A stretch of DNA of 64,000 nucleotides from an uncultured Pelagibacteraceae bacterium (GCA_902603475.1 CACKUZ010000003.1:1-64000); one strand, 5' to 3'. Numbered from the stretch's first letter, positions 41,345 through 49,088 are shown. A program made the numbers and translations. The notes: generated by a model from the sequence alone, not told the origin.

Positions 41345-42973
41345 ATGTTTTTAAAAAGTTCTTTTAATTATATCAATGAATTTTACTTTATTTTTAAAAA
41401 CCAAATACGAAAAATTTATTTAAACTCATCTATCTATAACAAAAAAATCTCAAGAGTTGATGAAAATGTTTTAGTTTATCAACCAAGTCTCAATATACTA
41501 AGTTCATTAATAAAATACGAAAAACAAAAAAAGAAAATTGAAAATTTTAATGTTCAATCTATATGGGAAAATAAAAATCTTAAATATAATGATTTTAAAA
41601 AACTTCATAGTTTTTATTGGCTATTTTCAATAGATCTTAAATCTTCAAATGAAGTTACTCAGTCAATTATTGAAAATTGGATAAAAAAGAATCAAAACTA
41701 TGAAACAAAAAGTTGGGAAACAGATATTCTTTCTAAAAGGGTAATAGCTTGGATATCAAATTCAAAAATAACTTATAATCAATCTACAAATAGCTATAAA
41801 AATAGTTTTAACGAAATAATTAGTAAGCAGGTAAATCATTTAATGAATGAAATTGACAGATCATCTGATTTAAACGACAAAATGATTGGGTGTACAGCGA
41901 TAACTCTCACCGGCATAGCATACAAAAACAATAGATTTTTGGAGTATGGGTTAGATTTGCTTAAAAAGATTATTAACACATCTTTTGATAATAACTATTT
42001 TCCAAAATCAAGAAATATAAGACAGATGGTTTTTTATTTAAAATATTTTATTTTGATAAGAGAGCTGTTAAAAGACTCTTTAAATGACATCCCAGAATAC
42101 TTAAATGAGATAATTCATTATCTTGGTAAATCCTATGATTTTATTTGGGGGTCATTAAAGCAGAGTTTATTATTTAACGGAAACAATATTTCAAATTATA
42201 AAGACTTTGACAAATATTTATCTCTTTTTAGATACAAGTTTAAGAATGATAAATTTGATGTATCTGGCTATAAAATATTAAAAAATAAAGATGCAGTCCT
42301 TGCTATGGATACAGGAGGTAATCCAACGAGAAATTACTCCGAAAATTATCAAAGTGGACCATTATCATTTGAATTTTTTTTTAAGGGTAAAAAACTAATT
42401 ACTAACTCTGGTTATTTTCAAGATCATAACCATCAACTGAATTCAATTTCAAAATCAACTGCAACTCATTCGACATTAATTTTAGATAATTCTTCAACTT
42501 GTAATTTTAAAAAAAATAGTAAAGGTCCTAGTATAGTAAGCAAAGGATTTAAAACGTTTGATGGTGACGTAACATATGAAAAAAATTATTGGAGTATTAA
42601 ATGTTCACATGATGGATATTTATCAAGATATGGAGTAATTCATCAGCGAAGTATAGAATTTGATATAAATAAAAATATCCTTTTTGGAAAAGAAAAACTT
42701 ATTAAAAAAAAGAATTTTAAAGTTACTAACTTTGAAATAAGGTTTCATCTATTGCCAAACATTAAAGTAACAAAGCTTCAAGACAATAAATCTATATTAA
42801 TTGAATTAGAGAATTCTGGTTGGAGGTTCTTTTCAAATGATGGATTGATAGGTGTTGAAACTGGGCTATATTTTGGTAATAAAAATAATTATATTGAGAA
42901 CCAGAATATTTTTATCTCGGGAGTTACACAAAATAATGAACAACTAATTGAATGGCAAATTAGTAAGATATGA
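41345..42973 (+). CDS. Heparinase II/III family protein
   Basis: 542 aa; AVLAMDTGGNPTRNYSENYQSGPLSFEFFFKGKKLITNSGYF, ATHSTLILDNSS. Confidence 0.85.
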   Translation: MFLKSSFNYINEFYFIFKNQIRKIYLNSSIYNKKISRVDENVLVYQPSLNILSSLIKYEKQKKKIENFNVQSIWENKNLKYNDFKKLHSFYWLFSIDLKSSNEVTQSIIENWIKKNQNYETKSWETDILSKRVIAWISNSKITYNQSTNSYKNSFNEIISKQVNHLMNEIDRSSDLNDKMIGCTAITLTGIAYKNNRFLEYGLDLLKKIINTSFDNNYFPKSRNIRQMVFYLKYFILIRELLKDSLNDIPEYLNEIIHYLGKSYDFIWGSLKQSLLFNGNNISNYKDFDKYLSLFRYKFKNDKFDVSGYKILKNKDAVLAMDTGGNPTRNYSENYQSGPLSFEFFFKGKKLITNSGYFQDHNHQLNSISKSTATHSTLILDNSSTCNFKKNSKGPSIVSKGFKTFDGDVTYEKNYWSIKCSHDGYLSRYGVIHQRSIEFDINKNILFGKEKLIKKKNFKVTNFEIRFHLLPNIKVTKLQDNKSILIELENSGWRFFSNDGLIGVETGLYFGNKNNYIENQNIFISGVTQNNEQLIEWQISKI

Positions 42974-44514
42974 GTAAAAAAATTAAAAAAGCAATTATAT
43001 CTCTCTCAGATAAATCAGAAATTAAATTAATTTTAAATACACTAAAAAAATATAAAGTTAATCTGATAAGCTCAGGAGGTACATCAAAAGAAATTAAAAA
43101 ATTAGGCTACAAGTGCACTGAAGTATCAGAATATACAAATGCAGATGAGATTTTAGATGGCAGGGTTAAAACACTTCATCCAAAGTTGTATGCAGGTATT
43201 TTAAGCAAAAGGGAAAATAAAAATCATAAAAAGGAACTAAAAAGAAATAATTATAACGAAATAGATTTAGTTGTAGTCAATTTTTATCCATTTGAAGAAA
43301 CATTAAAAAACACAAAAGACCAAAATAAACTTATTGAAAACATAGATATTGGGGGTCCAACTCTTGTAAGAGCAGCAGCAAAAAATTATCAATATACAAC
43401 TGTTCTAACCTCTCCACTTCAATACAAAGAATTCATTTTAAATTTAGAAAAAAATAACGGTGCTACAAGCCTAGAGTTTAGAAAAAAACTATCTCAAGAA
43501 GCTTTTAATTTGACTGCATACTATGACTCGGTAATTTCAGAATATTTAAATGTAAAAAATAATGTTCATTTTCCTCAAAAGAAAACCATTCATGGAAATT
43601 TGATAGGTGTTTTACGATACGGTGAAAACCCTCATCAACAATCAGCAATTTATAGTAGATATAATGATTTAGGTATATCACAATTGAATGGGAAAACATT
43701 AAGTTATAATAATAATAATGATATTTATGCCGCATTAAATATTTCACAAACACTTCCAAAAAATATTGGAACTGTAATTGTGAAACATGCAAACCCCTGT
43801 GGTGTTTCAGTGAATAAGAGTAAAATTGAGAGTTATAAAGAGGCTCTAGCTTGTGATCCAATAAGTGCCTTTGGAGGAATTGTCTCTTGTAATTTTAAAG
43901 TAAATAGAAAAATAGCTTTAGAATTAAATAAAATATTTTTAGAAGTAATTATTGGACTCGGGTTTGATAAGGATTCTCTGAAAATCCTAAAAAAGAAAAA
44001 AAATTTAAGACTGATTGATGCATCTAAATTGGGTAGACAAAACTCAGCTAATATTAATAGCAACTTTGACTCTTTATTAATTCAAAGTTTTGATAACAAA
44101 GTTTTCACACAAGATAATTTTAAGGTTGTCTCTAAAACTAAACCAACAAAAAAAATTTTTAATGATCTATTGTTTGCTTTCAATGTATGTAGAAACGTAA
44201 AATCTAATGCAATTGTTTTAACGAAAAAAAGTTCAACTATTGGTATTGGTTCAGGTCAACCAAGTAGGCTGGATAGTTGTAAAATAGCAATTGATAAAAT
44301 GAAAAAATTCCAAAAAATTAATGAGAATGATATAATCTTAGCAGCCTCAGATGCTTTCTTTCCTTTTATAGATGGAATTGAAACTCTAGTACAAAACGGT
44401 GTTAGTGCCATTATTCAGCCTTCAGGTTCTATTCGTGATAAAGAAATTATTAAATTTGCTGATAAATTAGGAATAATATTAGTTTTTTCAAAAACTAGGC
44501 ATTTCAAACATTAA
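42970..44514 (+). CDS. purH: Bifunctional AICAR formyltransferase/IMP cyclohydrolase
   Basis: 514 aa; ISLSDKSEI, LDGRVKTLHPKLYAGIL, RYGENPHQQSAIY, VKHANPCGVS. Confidence 0.96.
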   Translation: MSKKIKKAIISLSDKSEIKLILNTLKKYKVNLISSGGTSKEIKKLGYKCTEVSEYTNADEILDGRVKTLHPKLYAGILSKRENKNHKKELKRNNYNEIDLVVVNFYPFEETLKNTKDQNKLIENIDIGGPTLVRAAAKNYQYTTVLTSPLQYKEFILNLEKNNGATSLEFRKKLSQEAFNLTAYYDSVISEYLNVKNNVHFPQKKTIHGNLIGVLRYGENPHQQSAIYSRYNDLGISQLNGKTLSYNNNNDIYAALNISQTLPKNIGTVIVKHANPCGVSVNKSKIESYKEALACDPISAFGGIVSCNFKVNRKIALELNKIFLEVIIGLGFDKDSLKILKKKKNLRLIDASKLGRQNSANINSNFDSLLIQSFDNKVFTQDNFKVVSKTKPTKKIFNDLLFAFNVCRNVKSNAIVLTKKSSTIGIGSGQPSRLDSCKIAIDKMKKFQKINENDIILAASDAFFPFIDGIETLVQNGVSAIIQPSGSIRDKEIIKFADKLGIILVFSKTRHFKH

Positions 44515-44517
44515 AAT

Positions 44518-44856
44518 TTAATTGATTTTATCAATTTTTGCAGCAAGCACAAAATCGCTTTCATGCAATCCATTAATTGCATGTGTTTGTATTTTAATTT
44601 TTGCATATCCCCAACCAAACCATATATCAGGGTGATGGCCTTCTTGTTCAGCAATTTCTCCAACTTGATTTACAAAAGATTGGCTTTCTAAAAAATTGTT
44701 AAATTTGAAATTTTTAATTATATAGTAATCTTTTTTATCTAGAGACTCTACATCCCATCCATCAACTTTCTTAAGGTATTTATGAATTTCCTCTAAGTTA
44801 AAACTTGGAATTCCTCCCTCGCAAGGAATACATTTTTTATCGGCTAAATCAGACAT
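44518..44856 (-). CDS. 4a-hydroxytetrahydrobiopterin dehydratase
   Basis: 112 aa; EIAEQEGHHPDIWFGWGYAKIKIQTHAINGLHESDF. Confidence 0.93.
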   Translation of the reverse strand: MSDLADKKCIPCEGGIPSFNLEEIHKYLKKVDGWDVESLDKKDYYIIKNFKFNNFLESQSFVNQVGEIAEQEGHHPDIWFGWGYAKIKIQTHAINGLHESDFVLAAKIDKIN

Positions 44857-44914
44857 TTAAACTAATTATAAATATTAGATTTAAGAATTGCAAGCGGCAG
44901 ATGGTCTTTATATT

Positions 44915-46054
44915 TTAAATTGATATTTTTTGATCTTTAAACCAATTATTTATAATGAGAAATTCGTGCAATGAAATTCCTTTTTGAGTATCGTGAACAA
45001 ATATTTGATCTTTAATGCCTTCCTTGTTGTTTTCTAAGTCAAATTTCCTTTCATTATTTGACCATTTCTTTGGGAAGCTCATCAATTCAGATTCTATTTT
45101 ATAAATTTTCTTATATTCTGGATATTTTATTGAATATTCATGGCAACCACGTTTACTTTCAACAGTAAAATTATCTAATAAAGTCTCAAAAACTTTTTTT
45201 GTTTTTTTCTCAACATCAAGAACTTGTTGTAAACTTGTACAATATATTATACTTTTAAATACGTCTTCATTTGTTCTTTTGTCAATCATATTTTTTCTAT
45301 TAAAATTATTAAAAAATTCAATTTTATCAAAAATTAAAGAAACTTTTAATAAATCAAAAAAATTTTTAGTCTCCACAACTACTTTAAAACATCCAAAGCA
45401 ATATTCAGGAATAGTATTGTATTTAAAAAAGATTGATTTATGTCTTTCACAATTAAGAAAAATAGATTTTTTTCGAAAAATTTGTACTTTATTATACGTT
45501 AGATCAGCTAAGTTTTTTGAAACAATTTTTTTGCACTTTTTAAAGTAGTTTATCATATGACTGTCTGATATTTTTTTAGTAAAATCTATTTTACAAGGGA
45601 TATTGAATATTTTTTTGTTCAAATCTAATATTTGATTTTCGTTGTAATTATCAGGTTTGTAGAAAGATAATAATTCAATAATCTTATCTCTAGCAAGCTT
45701 ATAATCTTTTTTAATGGTTAAAGCTTTTACAAAACAATCATAGGATTTTTTTAAATCTTTAGTATTAAAATAAACTAGACCTAAATTGTAATATGCTGTA
45801 TGGAAATTAGGATTAATTTTAATGGCAGTTTCAAAATCAAAAATTGCCTGTTTCAAGTCATTCAACCTAAAGTTAATTAATCCAACAATATTATGGAATT
45901 GTGGGAAATTACTTAAATTAGGTGCCTTTGATCTGTTATAGTTAGCTTCCAGTAATGCTTCTTTTAGTGATTTTGTATTATAACTAATTATAATTTTATT
46001 TAATTGATCCTGCTCATTTTTATCTGTTGAAAAACTCATACTGTGATCAGCCAA
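44915..46054 (-). CDS. TPR-repeat protein with cysteine/histidine-containing C-terminal domain
   Basis: 379 aa; NPNFHTAYYNLGLVYFNTKDLKKSYDCFVKAL TPRs, then NCERHKSIFFKYNTIPEYCFGCFKV. Confidence 0.75.
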   Translation of the reverse strand: MADHSMSFSTDKNEQDQLNKIIISYNTKSLKEALLEANYNRSKAPNLSNFPQFHNIVGLINFRLNDLKQAIFDFETAIKINPNFHTAYYNLGLVYFNTKDLKKSYDCFVKALTIKKDYKLARDKIIELLSFYKPDNYNENQILDLNKKIFNIPCKIDFTKKISDSHMINYFKKCKKIVSKNLADLTYNKVQIFRKKSIFLNCERHKSIFFKYNTIPEYCFGCFKVVVETKNFFDLLKVSLIFDKIEFFNNFNRKNMIDKRTNEDVFKSIIYCTSLQQVLDVEKKTKKVFETLLDNFTVESKRGCHEYSIKYPEYKKIYKIESELMSFPKKWSNNERKFDLENNKEGIKDQIFVHDTQKGISLHEFLIINNWFKDQKISI

Positions 46055-46102
46055 TTAATTATAAAATATTGTTCAGTTATCACAAAAAACATAGGCTAAA
46101 AT

Positions 46103-46177
46103 TGGAGCGGGCAATGGGACTCGAACCCACGACCTTCTCGTTGGCAACGAGACGCTCTACCACTGAGCTATGCCCGC
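46103..46177 (-). tRNA. tRNA-Gly (anticodon GCC), CCA encoded
   Basis: Reverse complement GCGGGCATAGCTCAGTGGTAGAGCGTCTCGTTGCCAACGAGAAGGTCGTGGGTTCGAGTCCCATTGCCCGCTCCA folds as a complete cloverleaf; anticodon stem CTCGT-TGCCAAC-GAG region gives GCC. Confidence 0.97.
46139..46177. repeat. Left attachment-core repeat (39 bp), inside the intact tRNA-Gly
   Basis: cgttggcaacgagacgctctaccactgagctatgcccgc, exact copy at 49039-49077. Confidence 0.97.
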
Positions 46178-46252
46178 TTATTCTATAAGTATTGAAAGTA
46201 TTAGCTTTTTAAAAATTAAGCAAGAAGCTATTTTAGTAAAATTTCAACTGAA

Positions 46253-46274
46253 GTGTGTCGAGAGTGTGCCGAGA
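46253..46274. repeat. Left-end tandem 11-bp iterons (GTGTGTCGAGA GTGTGCCGAGA)
   Basis: Two abutting 11-mers with one mismatch, ~76 bp inside the left core repeat; related copies at 48961-48982. Confidence 0.85.
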
Positions 46275-46277
46275 TTT

Positions 46278-46814
46278 TTAGGTGGATTTCAGGCCATCTT
46301 CATCACGATTTTTAATTTTTTCTCCAGTTTTATATTTGTAATCATGTTTTTCACCAAGACCAACTTGCTTCTTAATTGTCGAAATTTGTATTTCTAATTC
46401 TTTAATTTCTTTCGATATTTTATTTTTTTCTGTTTTAGTTACTATTCCATCTTTTATTGCACTACTAACAGTTTCTGAAACGTCACCAAGCTCTTCAAGA
46501 ATTTTTGTCACTGTTTGACGGATTTCATCTGGCTTATAGTTAGTGGAATTTCCAGTGGCCTTGTCTAAAATAGTTTTATAGCTTTCAAGCAAAGGTGTTC
46601 CAAAACCATTTTTTCTGCAATATATATCTAAATCAACTGCATCTTTTAGATCAATATGTCTACCTGGGTGCTCAGGATTGCTCTTTTTTAGAAAAGTGTC
46701 TTTACCTTTTCCTGTTGCTTCTTTGAGACCTGTATCTCCAATTTTTTCAATTATATCTTTAAGACTATCTTCAATAGAATAGGGGTTTCTATTTATGTAA
46801 CGTTTTTCCTTCAT
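46278..46814 (-). CDS. Phage CII-like/helix-turn-helix regulatory protein (tentative)
   Basis: 178 aa; SLKDIIEKIGDTGLKEATGKGKDTFLKKSNPEHPGRHIDLKDAVDLDIYCRKNGFGTPLLESY resembles phage regulator families, with a C-terminal helical segment. Confidence 0.55.
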   Translation of the reverse strand: MKEKRYINRNPYSIEDSLKDIIEKIGDTGLKEATGKGKDTFLKKSNPEHPGRHIDLKDAVDLDIYCRKNGFGTPLLESYKTILDKATGNSTNYKPDEIRQTVTKILEELGDVSETVSSAIKDGIVTKTEKNKISKEIKELEIQISTIKKQVGLGEKHDYKYKTGEKIKNRDEDGLKST

Positions 46815-46944
46815 TTTCTTACTCTAGTTACTTTTTTCTTGTCCGTAAAGAATCAATTTAAACGACGGGTTTATTTTGATTGTTTTAATTATGGTTATCT
46901 CATGAACAAAAAAAACAAAAACAACACAACAGAAAGGAAAATAG

Positions 46945-47052
46945 ATGAAATTATGCTCTGAACAGTCACAAGAAAAAATGAATAGTTCTTTTCTCCTTAT
47001 TATTCAATCTTGGATTGTTCAGGGCATAAAAACTCTAGTTATAAAAATATGA
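46945..47052 (+). CDS. 35-aa leader ORF translationally coupled to the DUF4268 gene
   Basis: SD agaaaggaaa, then ATG; MKLCSEQSQEKMNSSFLLIIQSWIVQGIKTLVIKI*; its TGA overlaps the downstream ATG (ATGA). Not in the ORF track. Confidence 0.45.
   Translation: MKLCSEQSQEKMNSSFLLIIQSWIVQGIKTLVIKI
46951..47029 (+). promoter_or_regulatory. Long nested stem-loop upstream of the DUF4268 gene
   Basis: ttatgctctgaaca (46951-46964) pairs with tgttcagggcataa (47016-47029) with one G-U; inner stems CAAGA/TCTTG and TGAATA/TATTCA. Confidence 0.65.
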
Positions 47053-48020
47053 AAACACAATTAAACACATTAGAAAATGTAGACATAAGAAATATATGGG
47101 AAAATGAAACAAATGATTTTACTCCTTGGTTGGCTCAATCAGATAATATAGACCACATTGGTGAAGCAATTGGTATTGATTTAACTGTTGAGGAAAAGGA
47201 AAAACCTGTAGGTCCTTACAGAGCAGATATATTCTGTAAAGATGAGGGGGAAAATCCAGTATTAATTGAAAATCAATTAGAAAGCACTGACCACAAGCAT
47301 TTAGGTCAACTTTTAACTTATGCATCAGGATTAGATGCTGTAACTATTATATGGGTAGCTTCAGAATTTAGTGACGAACACAGAGCAACCTTGGACTGGT
47401 TGAATGAACATACTGCTCAAGGAATAAATTTCTTTGGTATAGTTATTGAAGTTAAAAAAGGTAATGGTCACCACTATCCTGTTTTTAATGTTGTAAGCCA
47501 ACCAAATAATTGGTCAAAAAGCATTAATTCAGATGGTTATAAAACTTATGGAAAACTAACTGAAACAAAAAAAAAGCAACAAGACTTTTGGGTATTTCTA
47601 AAAGATAGACTAAACGAAAGAAAAATAACTTCTATTAAACCACACACACCAAAAGCTTGTCATTGGCTAAACTTCGCAATTGGTACAACGGGCACATGTA
47701 TGTCAGCAACTGTTGATACTAATAGAGAAGCTATGAGTGTTGGTATTCGAATAAGATCAGATAAAGATTTATATCATAGATTAATGCAACAAAAACAAGA
47801 GGTTGAAGATGAGTTTGGAGGATCTTTCAAATGGTTCACCAAGGAAGATAAAAAGTGCTCTAACATTCGTTTTTATAACGAAGACTTTGATATCGACAAT
47901 AAAATCAAATGGAAAGCGTACGCTGATTGGATGATTGAAAATTTACTTAAACTACAGAAAGTATTTTCACAAAGAGTAAAACTTCATAAAACAAATGATA
48001 ACGAGGTAAGTATTAACTAA
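47049..48020 (+). CDS. DUF4268-like protein with PD-(D/E)XK-type nuclease fold signature
   Basis: ORF track starts at 47010 (non-ATG); ATG at 47049 preferred (323 aa). PYRADIFCKDEGENPVLIENQLESTDHKHLGQLLTYASGLDAVTIIWVA is a D-x(n)-ExQ core. Confidence 0.75.
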   Translation: MKTQLNTLENVDIRNIWENETNDFTPWLAQSDNIDHIGEAIGIDLTVEEKEKPVGPYRADIFCKDEGENPVLIENQLESTDHKHLGQLLTYASGLDAVTIIWVASEFSDEHRATLDWLNEHTAQGINFFGIVIEVKKGNGHHYPVFNVVSQPNNWSKSINSDGYKTYGKLTETKKKQQDFWVFLKDRLNERKITSIKPHTPKACHWLNFAIGTTGTCMSATVDTNREAMSVGIRIRSDKDLYHRLMQQKQEVEDEFGGSFKWFTKEDKKCSNIRFYNEDFDIDNKIKWKAYADWMIENLLKLQKVFSQRVKLHKTNDNEVSIN

Positions 48021-48021
48021 T

Positions 48022-48774
48022 ATGAAATCAAAAGAATTCAATAAAGTTAAACCATATACCTACTTCATAAAAAGAAAATCTGATAATTTAAAATATCATG
48101 GAGTAAGATGGGCAAACAAAGTAGCTCCTTTAAGTGATTTTTCATTTATATATTTTGGAAGTAGTAAAAGTGACAAAGATTTTTGTGAAGAATTTAAAAG
48201 GAATAAAGATAATTTTGTTTATAAAATATGCTGGACTTTTAATAGTATCGAAGAAGCTAGAAATTACGAAACAAAAATTAATAAAAAAATTTATAGACGT
48301 TTTGATTGGGTAAACAAAAATGCCTTCCCAGCTATTTTTTTGGATGAAGAGTCAAAGAGGAAAATATCTATTTCCAAAAAAGGTAAATCATTTTCATCTG
48401 AAAAGCATAAAGCTGCAGTTATAAAATCTAATAAGACAAGAATTCTAGGTCCAGAATTTTATGCAAAATGTTCAAAGATAAATAAAGGTAAAAAATTTCC
48501 AAAAGAATTTAGAGAAAAAATTTCTAATTCTAGAAAGGGGATGAAGCTTTCTAAATTGCATAAGAAGAATATTGGACTTGGTGTAAAAGGTGAAAAAAAT
48601 GGCATGTTTGGGAGAAATCACTCTCCAGATACGAGAAAAAAAATATCTAATGCAAGAATAGGAAAAGCGCCATGGAATAAAGGGAAAAAATATAAAACTG
48701 GGAACATTCCTTGGAACAAAGGAATTAATTGGAAAAGAAAAATTAATAGAAAGGAGGTAAACAATTATGTCTAG
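48022..48774 (+). CDS. NUMOD3-containing, GIY-YIG homing-endonuclease-like protein
   Basis: 250 aa; YTYFIKRKSDNLKYHGVRWAN...FIYFGSSKS N-terminal region and repeated K-I-S-x(n)-KG-x(n)-S motifs (KRKISISKKGKSFSSEKH, REKISNSRKGMKLSKLH, RKKISNARIGKAPWNKGKK). Confidence 0.75.
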   Translation: MKSKEFNKVKPYTYFIKRKSDNLKYHGVRWANKVAPLSDFSFIYFGSSKSDKDFCEEFKRNKDNFVYKICWTFNSIEEARNYETKINKKIYRRFDWVNKNAFPAIFLDEESKRKISISKKGKSFSSEKHKAAVIKSNKTRILGPEFYAKCSKINKGKKFPKEFREKISNSRKGMKLSKLHKKNIGLGVKGEKNGMFGRNHSPDTRKKISNARIGKAPWNKGKKYKTGNIPWNKGINWKRKINRKEVNNYV

Positions 48775-48949
48775 AAGGAAGACTAAGATAAATAAATCTC
48801 AAAAAGATCAACTTGATTTGTATAAAGATTATGAACCAGATGGCAGAGATCTTGCAGAATGGTTAGGATCATCTGAAAAAACAGATCCTGATTATGATCC
48901 TGCTGATCATTGGGCTTCTATTGAAACCGATAAAAGAATAGGCAAATAA
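48767..48949 (+). CDS. Small acidic 60-aa protein
   Basis: Overlaps the end of the NUMOD3 gene; preceded by aaggaggt SD at 48751-48758; MSRRKTKINKSQKDQLDLYKDYEPDGRDLAEWLGSSEKTDPDYDPADHWASIETDKRIGK. Confidence 0.7.
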   Translation: MSRRKTKINKSQKDQLDLYKDYEPDGRDLAEWLGSSEKTDPDYDPADHWASIETDKRIGK

Positions 48950-48960
48950 TTCTTCTTTAA

Positions 48961-49013
48961 TTGTGCCGAGAGTGTGCCAGAAAGTAAACTTAACGTTTGA
49001 AATTCTGGCATAC
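48961..49013. repeat. Right-end iterons plus inverted copy (TTGTGCCGAGA GTGTGCCAGAA ... TTCTGGCATAC)
   Basis: Tandem 11-mers at 48961-48982 related to the left-end iterons; 48972-48982 pairs with 49003-49013 (one G-U). Confidence 0.8.
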
Positions 49014-49038
49014 TTAAAAAGTAACCTGAATTATAAAA

Positions 49039-49077
49039 CGTTGGCAACGAGACGCTCTACCACTGAGCTATGCCCGC
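49039..49077. repeat. Right attachment-core repeat: truncated 5' half of tRNA-Gly
   Basis: Exact 39-bp copy of 46139-46177; no 3' half follows on the minus strand, so not a functional tRNA. Confidence 0.97.
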
Positions 49078-49088
49078 CAATTAAGCTT

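Larger units (their letters stand above)
46139..49077. mobile_element. Integrase-less mini genomic island inserted in the 5' half of tRNA-Gly(GCC)
   Basis: 39-bp exact direct repeats of the tRNA 5' half at both ends, phage-like gene content, and paired 11-bp iterons inside both ends. Confidence 0.88.

Noticed and set aside
46170-46397. 75-aa plus-strand ORF in the track
   Set aside because: Overlaps the tRNA 5' end and runs antisense through the iterons and the regulator gene; no recognisable family.
49039-49077. Second tRNA-Gly gene
   Set aside because: Only the first 39 nt of the tRNA are present; no T arm, 3' acceptor or CCA follows on the minus strand.
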